Below are positions 49,166-60,830 of a stretch of 64,000 bases of DNA, piece by piece; the stretch's first letter is position 1; each line of letters opens with the position of its first letter. The notes under the pieces were generated by a model. It ran no database searches, was not told the origin of the DNA, and saw only the letters and a program-made list of their open reading frames with translations. Made by a program: the position numbers and the translations under genes. The DNA comes from Montifringilla adamsi (Eukaryota; Chordata; Aves; Passeriformes; Passeridae), in contig JAGGNK010006559.1 of NCBI GenBank assembly GCA_017590115.1, forward strand, positions 3,243,054-3,307,053. The letters run 5' to 3'.

Positions 49166-52100
49166 ACACAAATTAAGCTCAACATGCTTTCATCAACATT
49201 ATTTCATATTTAGAGAGATGCAATTAGATATATGAGGGATGCAGAGAACAGTAGTCACCAGCTTTCCATCCCAAAACCTTTCAGAATATTTGCTTATGAC
49301 TAAAAAGCAACCTGATTGTGAAGTCATAGGTGAGCATCACTCTGAACAAAAATGAGGTAAACTGAAAGAATGCACTTAACTCCCAAATTTAGCTCTGTCA
49401 TTATTACCTGGAAGATCTCATCTGCATAATTCAAAGTCTTTAAACACACTAAGGAGAAAAGAAAAAGTAGGTTGTTTCATAAACTTATCTTCATCTGCTA
49501 GAGCCCGCTGGGAACACCTTTCTGTGTTGCCAGAAAACAAAATCTTTTATGCCTATTTTGTCTGACTTAATTTTCTTCTCAGTTATTGTCTTATAAATCA
49601 GAATTTATTATCAGGCATCTCATCTACAGTAATGCTAAAAATATGAGCCTGTGACTTTAGAAAGGCAGATGGGAATAGTTATTGGAGTGAAAGGCTTTTT
49701 GCTCATCCCTCTCCTTCCTGTGACACTGCAGAGTTCTGTGTCACAACCCACTTGCTGCGTAGACTTCCAGCCACCACAGCTCCCACCTTGACTGTTTGAA
49801 ACAGCACATTTTCTCATTTTCTTAATGAATTTATTCTTGTTGCAACCATTCAGATGTTTCCTTCTCATCAAGCACTCATTCTGTTTCTTTTTACTCTTTT
49901 TTACCTGCATTAGCTATAAGCTTTTTCCTTTATGCTTCAACTATCAGTATTCACATATATATGCACAGAAATACATGTACATACGTGTATACATATAATT
50001 ATATACAGCTATGTATCAACAGGTATAGCTGAAAACCAGAAATGGCTTTTTGTGGAGAGGAAGGGTGAGAGAGTTAGGGTCTGTAAATTCAGATATATCT
50101 GGCCAAACTATACAGTCAATATATAATAACAGATGAGCAAACTTAAGTTATAGGTTAAACCCAAATTTTGCCAAGGAATCTGAAATATTCATAAATTATG
50201 ATAAAGGAAGGCTGGGAGCGGGGAGGGGATGCTGGGAATCAGGTCCCAGCATTCTGATTTGTATATTATAATTTGTTTTCTATGAATATCATAATTTCAT
50301 AGCAGTCTGCTGAATTCAATAAGTCTACTGTTGTGTAAGTAATGTGTGCATTAGGTGAAAGGGGCACAGTTCAGATCTCACTTAATCTTTAGCATGATTA
50401 AGATTTTGCTTTTACAAAACCTTCATGTATTAAATTCACATCCCATGCATATGGACATTAAAAGTACAAATCAAACTTTAAAAAATTAAATCTCACGACA
50501 AAATAAAACTACAACAACAAAAATGACAATAATATCTTGATAGTTTATAGTAGGAATTTTTCTTTAAAGCATCATTGCTATTTCTGCTATGCTGACAGAT
50601 ACAGAAATAAGTAAGCAAATATGATTTAGTCTGACCACTCCTAAGAATATTTTTCAGCCATTTTATGGGTTGGAGTTGCATGCTAGCCTGTGTTAAGAAC
50701 AGGACATCCATCCCTGTGTCCTATCCTTCTCCAACACAGGTAATAGACGTAGACCATATCTCCTGTTTACATTCTTTGGTTTAAGGTCTACATCAAAGAG
50801 CTGACAGTAGATTAATTCATTGAGAATGATTCATGAAACAGTCATTGTAATTAATATTTTGTTCTGTCCAGTGATTTTCCTTTCAGATCTATAACCCAAT
50901 GAAGACCAATGTGACTTCAAGTACCTTTCCTGAACTTAAAAATGCAATGAAATAAGAAGAAAAGCAGCAGCTGCTCCCCATTGAACAGTAATCAGCACAT
51001 TAAAAATTAAGCTAAGCAATGAATATTCCTGATATAAATATCAGTCATCTTCAGCTCCATTTCTCCCCCAAAACTCACTAAACAACCAGACCTTGCAGCA
51101 AACAGTGACATGAACCAGTGACATCAGATTAAAATGCAGAGAAAAATTCAAACTCCTAAAGCTTTATTAACAAAAAGACAACAAGAAAATGTGCTTTTTT
51201 CTACAAAAGAAAACAAGACAAATAAGCCATGTGGTACAACGGCACTTAGCTCTGACTCATTTCTTTAATAAACCTACCTAAAAAATTATCTGGGTTTTGC
51301 TTTCCTCAGCACATTAGGGGTACCAAAATGTCCCTGCTGGGTCCAAGCACTGATGACCGCGGGATCCTGTCACTAGCGTGACACATTGTCACCCATGACC
51401 CACGGACTGTCATCATCCAGGGATGCTGAATATTGCAAACCCAGAAGCCAAGCCCCAGTGGTACTGGCTCTGCCCTGACTTTGTGGCCAGTCTTTACATT
51501 CCCAGCAAACTCATGTCTTCCTTCCTCCTCCCACCAGCCTCTTTTCCTCACAGCCATCATGTCCTCACTCCAGGCTTTCTGTCCCTTCTGAGCTGATCTC
51601 TGCCACCACATCACAGCACTGTCATTATTTCCTTCTACTGGTGCCACAATCCATGCACAAAGTCCCATATTATGCTGTTGCATATGATTTCCATCAAGAG
51701 ATTCTAATTATTTTTTTTGGGAACACAATGTGGAAGATCTCTCTCAGTTTAGCTATTTCATTATTGTGGCTGTAACCCTTTAGCCCTAATACTCAGAACC
51801 TGTCATTCTTCAAAATGGGTAACAGACCTTGTGTTCTTTGTACAGCTATTGGTTTCCTAGAATATACATGTTTTTCTTCTGTTTCCACAGCAGCCTCCAG
51901 TGTCCTGGGCAATGCTCTACATCTGTTATACACCATTTATCTCAAGAAATGGCTGCATTCAGACCAAACAATCAAATATTGCCTCTAAAGGAGAGCCTGT
52001 TGGTGCTTTTTCCATGCTATTTACACTCAGGTATTTGCTAGGAGGTTATTGTCATTTGGGGACTTGCTTATTGCTCCTCCTGGAGTATGAGGTTTTATGG

Positions 52101-53698
52101 TAAGTACAAGATGCCTTTATTGATATCTTAAAAAACAATCTGTCAAAGAGAGGATGCTATACACATATCAAGTAACAGCAATCCGCACACTAAAAAAGTT
52201 AGTGAAATAAAGTTTTCTTGTATCAATTCTCTTATCATTCTTTTGACCCAGGTATATAAATTCTAAAATTAAAATTGTTATTACTAATAATGTTTTAGGG
52301 ATTTGCATCATGTCTATTTCAACTATATTGATGATGTTTGACTAAAATTAAAATAAGTGACTTGTACAAGCTTTCTTTCAGTTTACTTCTAAAATCTTCA
52401 TGGATCACACCATAAAAGTGATATATAACCAATTGTGTTCTGTAAAGTTTCACGTGGAATACTTGCAACATTGAGAACATTCTTCAAGTTACTAATTCAT
52501 GGTAGCATTAAGGAAGAAATAGCTGGCAAAACCAGGCATCCTTAGTTTTTTTGTCAATATAGATCTTAACAAAATTCCCAAATAAAGGTAAAGGTTTTTT
52601 CTTACTATGCAAATCTAATTTTTTTCATTGTAAATATTTCTTAGTATAGATCAAGCAAAAATTTCATCTTTTATATTTGTTTACCAGCCATCTCTTCCCT
52701 GGACCTTGTAATATGCAGATGAAATTCTGATCCAGGCAAAATTCAGTATGTGATCACTCCAGTGACATATTTTCTATTAAATAATCAGCAGGTAAAGTAC
52801 AGAAATAGTTTTGTCAGCAGGCTTTCCTTTTTCCGGCTGAGTGTCAGGTCAGAGCCAAAATTCCTTCTGTTTATCCTCAAAATAAAATGTACATAACCAT
52901 CAAGAACAGTACAGGGAAAGGCCATAGAAATGGTAAAAATGCTGAAAACTTTAGGTGCAGGAAAAGATTAAACAGTGATTCTTCAGGCAGGAGGAAAGTA
53001 GGTAAGCCCCACAACACTTAGTTGCAGGAGAGTAATTTGTATTTCCCACTTCTGTGAGAATTTCTGTAACTATGAGAGAAAGAAAAAAATGCTTTTCCCC
53101 CTCAGAGCCTTTCTGCTCTACTTCTTGCAAGAAAGTACCTTTGGGAGTCTGTGCAACTGCTAGTGAGAAGCAGCCCATGCCAGAGACTGGTCTTGGTAAA
53201 GTCAGAACAGCTGCATACACACCCTGTCTGGATCCCCAGGTGTTCAACATGGTCCTCCACGTAAGTTTGAGCCAGAAGTATTCCAGTGAAGACAATAAGT
53301 CAGCTGGCACAGTCAGTCTGTAAATCAGGACCTTATCTCAGGAAGGCAGACAAGTAATTTCTTCACCGGCAATAGAAGGGAAAGCCATAGTCTGCTCTGC
53401 ATTTGGCCACCACCTATATAATTGTAGCAGCTCTTGTTTATTTTTAAAAGTTGTGAAAAGCCAGTCTCTTTTAATCTGAGGATACAAGACAAACTGTTTT
53501 CCTGGCGGTTTTCTTGCTTGATTAAGAGAATACAATACTCTTTAATTTTGCTTGATGTTCTATAACTAATAATGAGACCCTTTTTGAATCACTAGATATC
53601 AAGTGACACATAAAATCAAAATATTCACCATGGGAATAATAGGGTTTCCATTTAAGTAAATTTTCCAGCTCTTATGTGTCCAATATCTGATTTGCCAG
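49166..53698. other. Unique DNA, no gene seen
   Basis: No gene or recognised mobile element. There is a perfect 9-bp inverted repeat (ATGCTGGGA at 50229-50237 with 50244-50252, loop ATCAGG) and an ACATA/TATA-rich tract at about 49955-50010. A GC-richer patch lies at 51300-51690, with a 125-codon minus-strand frame that I cannot assign. The stretch 50930-51080 looks somewhat like conserved non-coding DNA. Confidence 0.5.
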
Positions 53699-53738
<40 letters not shown>

Positions 53739-53774
53739 TAACAAAAAAAGGGAAACAAAAAAAAAAAAAAAAAA
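53699..53774 (+). repeat. Two poly-A tracts
   Basis: Thirty-six consecutive A bases (53699-53734), then TTTTTAAC, a short A/G stretch, and 18 A bases (53757-53774). The minus-strand frame across it is mostly phenylalanine and is an artefact. No retrocopy is visible upstream. Confidence 0.9.
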
Positions 53775-55842
53775 CTAGCATTCTGCACAGAAAAGGTGAA
53801 TCCAAACTAGAAAATGTGCAGAAATATTTACAAAAATGGACATAGGGAAGAGAATCTCCCTTCAAATACAGACGCTTGGCTTTTTGAAAGAATATGACTG
53901 CATACCACAATGTATTAGGGTTATGAATACAAGGGATAGGGAAGAACTGTTTGCCCAATAAGATAAATTATGTAGCAGTTTTATGATACTAATTTTCAAC
54001 AAAGTGCTAGCAACATTAATGAAATACACAGAAAGTGTTGTCCTTATCAGGAATGAGAAGAAATGAGAGAGACATATCTACTGATAAGGATTTTGAATGA
54101 AATTTTGAGCTTGTTTTCAGGAAAAAATGCCACAGATGTATTTATTGGATGAATTTTGGACAGAGAGATACATACTTACATGGGTTTCTGTTCTTTAAGG
54201 ACCTAACGGGGGGGAAAGGACTTTGTACACAGGCAAAAATGTATTTTGAGAGAGTAACTTTGATAGCAGCGAGGTATTTGCATCAGCAGTGCCCAGGACT
54301 ACATGTGAACTTGTTTCCAAGGGAGACAGGATGTTTTCCAAGAAGAATATCATCACACCTTGAAATAGCAATAGACTCCCCTTGCAGAGTAAGAGAGAAC
54401 AGCCAAGAACAGCTTGACCTTTATGGGGGCTGTTAGGTGATAAAGCTGCATTTATTTACCTACTCGCTCTTGGTTGTGTAAGAGAAAGCGTGATCCCTTA
54501 TTTGAAGAACTTTGCACAGACCCCAAATCACAGATACAAAACATCTGTTTGCCTTCAGAGTTCAGCTATAAACTCCAGCAAAGACTTTTCTTTGCTAACA
54601 AAGTGCTTTGGCTTTTACAGCTGTTCTTTAAGAGTAGCAAGCCTTCCTGGCTGACAGCAGGCAGAGAAAGCACCGAGTGCTTGTCTGTGTGACTGCTGAG
54701 GGGAACACAGACTTTGCACCTGTCTTCTGATGGGGTTCCTACGGAGTGAGGGACCTCGCAAAGCAGGTAGCACTCAGACTGCTGCACTCTGAATGCAGCA
54801 GAGCATGATGTGATGAATCTTTACATATCCTTAACAAATTCCATCTCTGAGACTCCAAGGAGTTATAATCAGATCTAAATTAATTGTCTGATTATCTATC
54901 CTTTATGTACTTGTGTATAAACTAAAGATACAATAATGTGCGAAATCTAAGAATAACTTAGAGTGAACTGCAGCCCCTTTAAACCTTGCATAAAATGGGG
55001 CAATGTATAAACTATGGATTACACTGGCTTCTTCAGCCTTAGCAAGTGAGGGCTGAGTTGAAAAAAAGAGAGAGGGCAACATTTTCCTTAAAAATTGTTG
55101 ACTTAAAAAGAAACAGGGGCTCTGGGGCAAAGCAAGTACAATGAAATGTGGGAGGCTACTCAGTCCCTCCGTTCCAGGACAAAATGTGCTCTGTTCCTCC
55201 CTGGAAGACATTTTTCTGACCTGGTTTAAAAATTCTTGGGGCAGGAGATTTAGCATCTTCTGCAGGGAGCTTGTTTCAATGTTTCACTTCCTTAACAGAT
55301 AAAAAGGTATTTCTAGTCTGCAACTCACTTCATGGTTGAAATAGACAACCAGAAACAGCATGAGAGGATGGATTCAGTGACACAAGCTGAGTTTTTGTGC
55401 AGAAAGGTTTTCATCCATCTGAAATGGATGAATTACTCAGAGTAAGAGCAAAGTGAACTGAGTTCTTCTTGTCCTGTCCCTCTTCTATATACCCCCAAAG
55501 TCCACATCTCCTTCATGATCTGTGCGACAGACCCTACACAGTATAAGAATGTGAGAGCGAGCGCATGAGGTCAGAGCTCCTTCCAGCCTTTATCCTCCCC
55601 CCATCACCTGCAGCATGCACCGTATGAAGAATATACAATCAAAGTGCACACTGACATGGCCCCTAAGGAATCATTTTATTTTCCATCAATCTGTGTTTCA
55701 GTGAACATGGGTTTGGACTCGTGGGGTTTTGTCACTGATGCATTTTTCTTCCATTAATTTAACTAACTGCTTTCGGAGTGCCTGTGCAACATCCTTGTAA
55801 AAATGAGTTTCATGGTTTCACTGCCCAGTGAGTGGATAAATA
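53775..55842. other. Unique DNA, no gene seen
   Basis: No supported gene or mobile element. Open frames at 54149-54436 (plus) and 54903-55256 (minus) are around 100 codons and lack recognisable features. Confidence 0.55.
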
Positions 55843-56056
55843 TCACAGATTCACAGAATCATAGAATGGTTTGGACTGGAAGAGACCTCAAAGATCATCT
55901 AGTTCTAACCCCCCTGCCATAGACAGGGATGCCACTAGATCAGGTTGCTCAGGGCCCCATCCAACCGGGTCTTGAACTTCTGTGGATGAGGCACGCACAA
56001 CTTCTCTGGACAACCTATTTCAGTGCCTCGCTACCCTCTAAGGAAATATCTCCTTT
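55843..56056 (-). mobile_element. CR1 LINE fragment, 3' end, minus strand
   Basis: The plus strand begins TCACAGATTCACAGAATCAT and continues AGAATGGTTTGGACTGGAAG, GACCTCAAAGATCATCTAGT, TCTAACCCCCCTGCCATAGA and GGTTGCTCAGGGCCCCATCC, then ACAACTTCTCTGGACAACCT and CAGTGCCTCGCTACCCTC. This is the reverse complement of a young avian CR1 3' end with two tail units (GATTCACAGAATCATAGAAT). It is 5'-truncated near 56056. It is the best-preserved CR1 in the window and belongs to a third tail subfamily, distinct from the 3668 and 9578 types. Confidence 0.95.
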
Positions 56057-59000
56057 TTTGTTCTGATTTTGCTGCCTGTTTCTTTCTTCTTTCCTCCTCT
56101 TTCCTACAGAGGAGCTACAGCTTCAGGAGGCTGGCAGAAGAGAAGAGCAGAGTCACATCTAATGTGACTAAAATAAGGTAGGTTTGTCCATTTCCTTATG
56201 CTGAGCTATCCTGCAGAGAGACAGTAATTCTCTTGTCATGCTACCTGCTTGCACAAAAATTTCCATTAACAACTTATTTGCAAATAGAGGTATTTGCAAC
56301 ATGATGTCTTTTGAGGATGAATGACTGGGATATTTGTCTTCTTCACTTTAACAACAAAAAGAAAACATCTATGGTGTCTTCTTCATTGCTGGCAGTCTAA
56401 GTTATGACTTTACAGTTTGGAAAGCAAAGAGTGTATCTGAGAGACTTTTAAGCCTGTTTAGTCATGGCATTGCTGCAACCCATGCTTATAGTTTGTGGGA
56501 AGTGGAATGTGAAACTAGACTTGCAAAGCAGAACGGGTACAGCTAAAAATAATCTGCTGTGATTAATGGATGGACAAAGTTGTGACTGATCACTCAAAAC
56601 CCGAAGAGCGTCTCCAGAAAAACGGGTTTCAGAAGTCACGGTGATTCATTGCCCTGGAGGTCAACGAGAGTCTAAATATGTGGTAATCAGTTCTGCCTGT
56701 AAGATTGCTGAGGCGTGATAGAAAACTGTCCTTCCATCCAATTCACCTCTGACCATTATCAGAGAGGTTCAGACACAGATACCTCACCATTGACTGTAGC
56801 AGCTGTTGAATGGTAGGGATGACACGTATGCAGCTAACTTTGGTATTTTGAGGTTAGGAAGGTTTTTTGAATTTTTTTTTTTTTTTGAAGCAGAACTTGG
56901 GTATGCATCTAAAAGAGTGTGAGTTTTGTTCTTTTTATTTGCAGAAGAAATCAAGTTTTTTGTATTCTCTTTTGGCTGTAAACTCATTGGAAGCCTGAAC
57001 TCATGAATAATTTAAAATTTAAATTGCATCTGCTTTACTGTGTCTTTCTCTCTATGTACTTTATGACCCCACCCAGAATTAAGCTTGCTATGTGCAAGAA
57101 ATAAAAAGAAACATAATAAAATTATGTAATTATCTCAAAAACTTTAAAGTTATCGATTTCTCATAACCAGCTTGTCATTTTCTATAAACATTAAAAATTC
57201 ACAGGACTAACTTTATGGTTTTGAATTCTTCTTGAAATGCAAAACTATTATAGTACCTATTGTTTTCTATCATTAAACAACAAATTTATGTTAAATAACA
57301 CTTTTCTTCTGTAATGTATACAGATCCCATTCGAATATTTCGACACAGAGGCACAAGCACATAATTAGCCTTGCCTGGTAGAGACATTGTGCTACTTTCA
57401 GGCTCTTTAAAATTAAAGTTATACTATAAAATATGTTTAAGTATAGCAGTCATCATCTGTGACATCAGGGAAAAAAAATCAGTTTCTAGACTATAAAAGA
57501 CTTTCTAAAAAAGCATCCCATAGATCTCATTAATTTTGAAAGGAACTAAACACCTCTATTTTTTCTTTTAATCCAGCTATGAGTCAGTGCTTTGTGAAAG
57601 TCATTGCCGAATACTTTCTGCAAGTTGTTCTCAGATCCTTCACTCAGCCCATTTACTCCACACAGCCTCTAAGTGTTCATTTAAATCACAGTAAGTTAAG
57701 TGAAGAGCACACTCCTAGTGCAAATTATCGGAAAAATAATTACAGGCTTTTCAAGATTTGCAAATATTTTTGGGACTAGAAAGAAAGTGGCCAATTACTA
57801 CATTACATAATGGGACTGTGTATTTATCAGCAAAACAACTTATTTCACGGATTGTTTGACTATCTCTCTTTTCTAAATAAATAAATACATACATACATAG
57901 GTGTATATTTACCGAAGATGTACAAGTATTAATCTAAATTGAAATTTACTCTAAATTTAAATTCATGTATACTTTAGTGAAGTTCTACTCTTCAGTAAGG
58001 AAAACCCCACTGCAGTGATAGTGATATTTAATATCCCTATTTGCTCTAGGGTTTTCAATTCAATACAAAGTCACTTCGTCCTTCAAAATAATGTTGAGTA
58101 GTCTTTTCTGAAAATTCCTTCAATTGTTTTCAATTAAAGATGTCTTTCTGCCCATCTCCACTGATATCAGGCAACTTAAAAGAAAGTAATTTTAAGCATC
58201 ACAGATAGAAACCAGTTCAGGATAGTCTTGGATGAATAAGGGCAGTGACAAAGCCGAAAATATACCTGCTAGCTAAATTCTGTATGGAAATTGGTTATTC
58301 TGACAGAATGTGTAAATTTGCGGTGCACACTTTGATCACGCATGAGGGATGTTAGTTTTCAGTGTTCACAGTATCAATGGATTATTCTTTCTGCTGTTGT
58401 TGTGGTCATTTAATAGAGCATGTATTTTCAGTTGTCATTAAACCTAACACTCCTGAGGCAATGCCCTCCTGACAATTCAAAATTATTTTAAAAAATGCAA
58501 ATTATGGTCCTCTTAATATCATATTCTGAGAAACTTGAGAAACTTCGTTCTGAGAAGCTGCCAAATCCAGTGGCATTCTTCATTTTAACTGCAGAAAATA
58601 GGACAGACTAGCACATTCTCAAAGGAAAGATTTCAAAGAGTAATCATCATATAATTGAGGAGGTAGTAGTACCTACACGCACTACACCACTTTCTTATTG
58701 TCCATATCTCTTGTACCCTGGACATGTATTCCAGGTGGGAAACTGGAAAAGATTATTCCACAGGAGAAACGCAGAAATGAGAGATGGCCTGGTGGAAGGC
58801 TGCATTAGGGAAACTGCTCTTTCTTGTTTGAGGTTGCTCTCATATAAGAAAAGGCTGTAATTGTTGTTGTAGGTGTATTATCATTGCCACCACTGCCCTG
58901 GGGAAGACAGTGGAGAGTAATGAAATCTAATTAAAAACAACAGACTTTTTTAAGTCTTGAATTTTAAAAAAATGTGGTGAGGGGAGGTAATTTGAAACAA

Positions 59001-60178
59001 ATGAGCATTGGCAGGTGTCATTGCCTCTTCCTCTGTTCCAGTCAAACCATCAGATCTTGGGATTCTGACATTTCCAGAGGCACAGCTGGCTGTAGAGCTG
59101 GTGAAGGGGAAAGTGTGTTCTGTCCCCAGGAACTCATTGTAATGCAGAAGAATTGCTCCATGCAAGACAACACCACTGCAGTTTAATGCAAGTTGTAATT
59201 CTGTATTCCTAACGTGGCCATTAAAGAAAAAAGAGCAAATTTGATGTAAGGAGTACAGCATGTCTGGCAAGAAGGGCAGTTTTCTGCACCAAGGCATGCA
59301 GGCTTCTGAAGGCCCATAAATTAGGCATCTTCCCTTCCCTTTCAGGCCCAGGGCAGCCAGGGGAGAATTCTCACAATACACCAGTGCCCCCAGCATGTGT
59401 GTCTGTGAGCGCGTGTGACGAGGGGGTGGTTCCTTTTGCTGTCCCTCCAGAGAGCACCACTGTGCCAGCAGTGTGTTATGACATCTGTTTTTACAAACCC
59501 AATAATGCTCAGCATGCTGAGAAGCCAGGGCAGTTTTGATGGATGAACCCACTACAGCAGCACGATAACACTCTGCGAGCATGCACAAGGGATTAAGCAA
59601 GGCACCAGCCCACTTCAGCGAGGTCAGGCTGTGCTCAGAATCTGAAAGGATGTAATATTAATGTCTATCTAATTGGTGAATTTGTCAATGCGGTGTTGCC
59701 ATTAAACAGCCAGCCATCTGGACCCCAAGGTTTATGTGAGCACAGCTGATTGTCAAAACAATGGCATTTCACTGACCTTAAGAAATTTAATTAAACTGTT
59801 GTATTTCTTTCCATGCAGTAAAGGTACACAAACTGATAGCTAAGAATAAGGTTGTTGTAAGGGTTGCTGCTTCTGTTTTCTACAGTGTAAAACCATTTTC
59901 ACATAGACACATATTCCTGGTAAATCTAAAATAACACATGCAACTGCACTGACACTTTGAGCAAGTCATGTTTCCTTGCTGTGTGTTCAGACGAGCACAC
60001 AGCAACAGACAGAAGAGATTTTTCTAGAAAATGGTACTCTGCAATTCCATTAATCTTTTTTACTTAATAGCTTATTTAGGGCATTCATTGTTCAAATTGC
60101 ATCTCAGAAACTGTTATAGTATCAACTTAGTAACTCTTCTCCTACTATTATTTTAACCAGTGTTTTATAGGTCATGAC
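56057..60178. other. Unique DNA, no supported gene
   Basis: No gene or mobile element recognised. Simple tracts occur at 56873-56886 (T-run) and 57874-57900 ((AAAT)n then (ACAT)n). The long minus-strand frame at 58950-59600 is listed separately. The stretch 59640-59810 is a candidate conserved non-coding element by appearance only. Confidence 0.5.
58950..59600 (-). other. Longest open reading frame in the window, 216 codons, unassigned
   Basis: An uninterrupted ATG frame of 216 codons on the minus strand, in a patch that is GC-richer than its surroundings and includes a few CpG (near 59405-59420). The predicted product is rich in Cys, His, Leu and Ser, without a signal peptide, membrane helix pattern or domain that I recognise. 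No periodic repeats or catalytic motif stand out. Lower AT content reduces stop codons, so this length can arise by chance. A non-coding RNA exon or a decayed insertion would look the same. Confidence 0.15.
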
Positions 60179-60193
60179 AAAAAAAAAACCCAC

Positions 60194-60291
<98 letters not shown>

Positions 60292-60394
60292 AAAGACCAA
60301 AACAAAACAAAACAAAACAAACAAAAACAAAACAAAAAAAAACAACAAAAACAAACAAAAAAACAAACAAAAAACCCAAAAAACCAAAAAAAAA
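60179..60394 (+). repeat. Long poly-A tract grading into (AAAAC)n
   Basis: After a short A/C stretch there are 95 uninterrupted A bases (60195-60289), then about 100 bp of AAAAC, AAAC and A-run units to about 60394. The frames crossing it encode poly-K or poly-F and are artefacts, including the 201-codon minus-strand frame 60122-60727. It resembles a retrotransposon-type tail that has expanded by slippage, but no element body is recognisable on its 5' side. Confidence 0.9.
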
Positions 60395-60539
60395 CACTCT
60401 TCTTTTCCACACACTGACCTCTAAGGTACGGAAATGTGGGACAAAATAAGTTTCCTGGGTGACTGAATTTTCCCCTCCATATTGCGTAGCTCTTTTCATA
60501 AATGCATGGAGCACCATCTTAAAACAAGTTATTATTGCT

Positions 60540-60830
60540 CCTAGCCAGACTGAGTGGCTGCTTGAGAACTTCACTGTTCTTGTGGTTACAAACCTTCCTT
60601 TAATTTCCATCTTAAAGTTATTCATGACCAACTCATACTCCTTTGTTCTTATGCCAACACTGCCTTTTAGTTTAAACAGCTCTTCCCTAGTGTTTACCCT
60701 CCCTGTGAATTTATAGAATGCAATCATTTTCTCTCAGCTTTCTTTCTGCTAGAATGAAACTCGCTTTCTCAAATCTCATAAAATACCCTGGCTGTTCTCC
60801 TGGACATGTTTTCTTCTCTGCTCCTTTGAC
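60540..60830 (-). mobile_element. Ancient CR1/L3-type LINE fragment, minus strand
   Basis: The plus strand reads as the reverse complement of an old sauropsid CR1-like LINE. Blocks include ACTTCACTGTTCTTGTGGTT, CAAACCTTCCTTTAATTTCC, TCATGACCAACTCATACTCC, TTTGTTCTTATGCCAACACT, GCCTTTTAGTTTAAACAGCT, TTTATAGAATGCAATCATTT and CTCTCAGCTTTCTTTCTGCT. The first ~200 bp match best and similarity fades after about 60800. It is strongly diverged and lacks the 3' tail. The family was assigned from memory of related turtle and bird copies. Confidence 0.7.

Noticed and set aside
50229..50252. 9-bp inverted repeat (ATGCTGGGA)
   Set aside because: Within chance expectation; no T-run, gene or conserved context.
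60122..60727. 201-codon minus-strand frame and smaller frames through the A-rich tract
   Set aside because: The predicted peptide is mostly poly-F (or poly-K on the other strand). The length comes from the homopolymer, and the right part overlaps an ancient LINE fragment.
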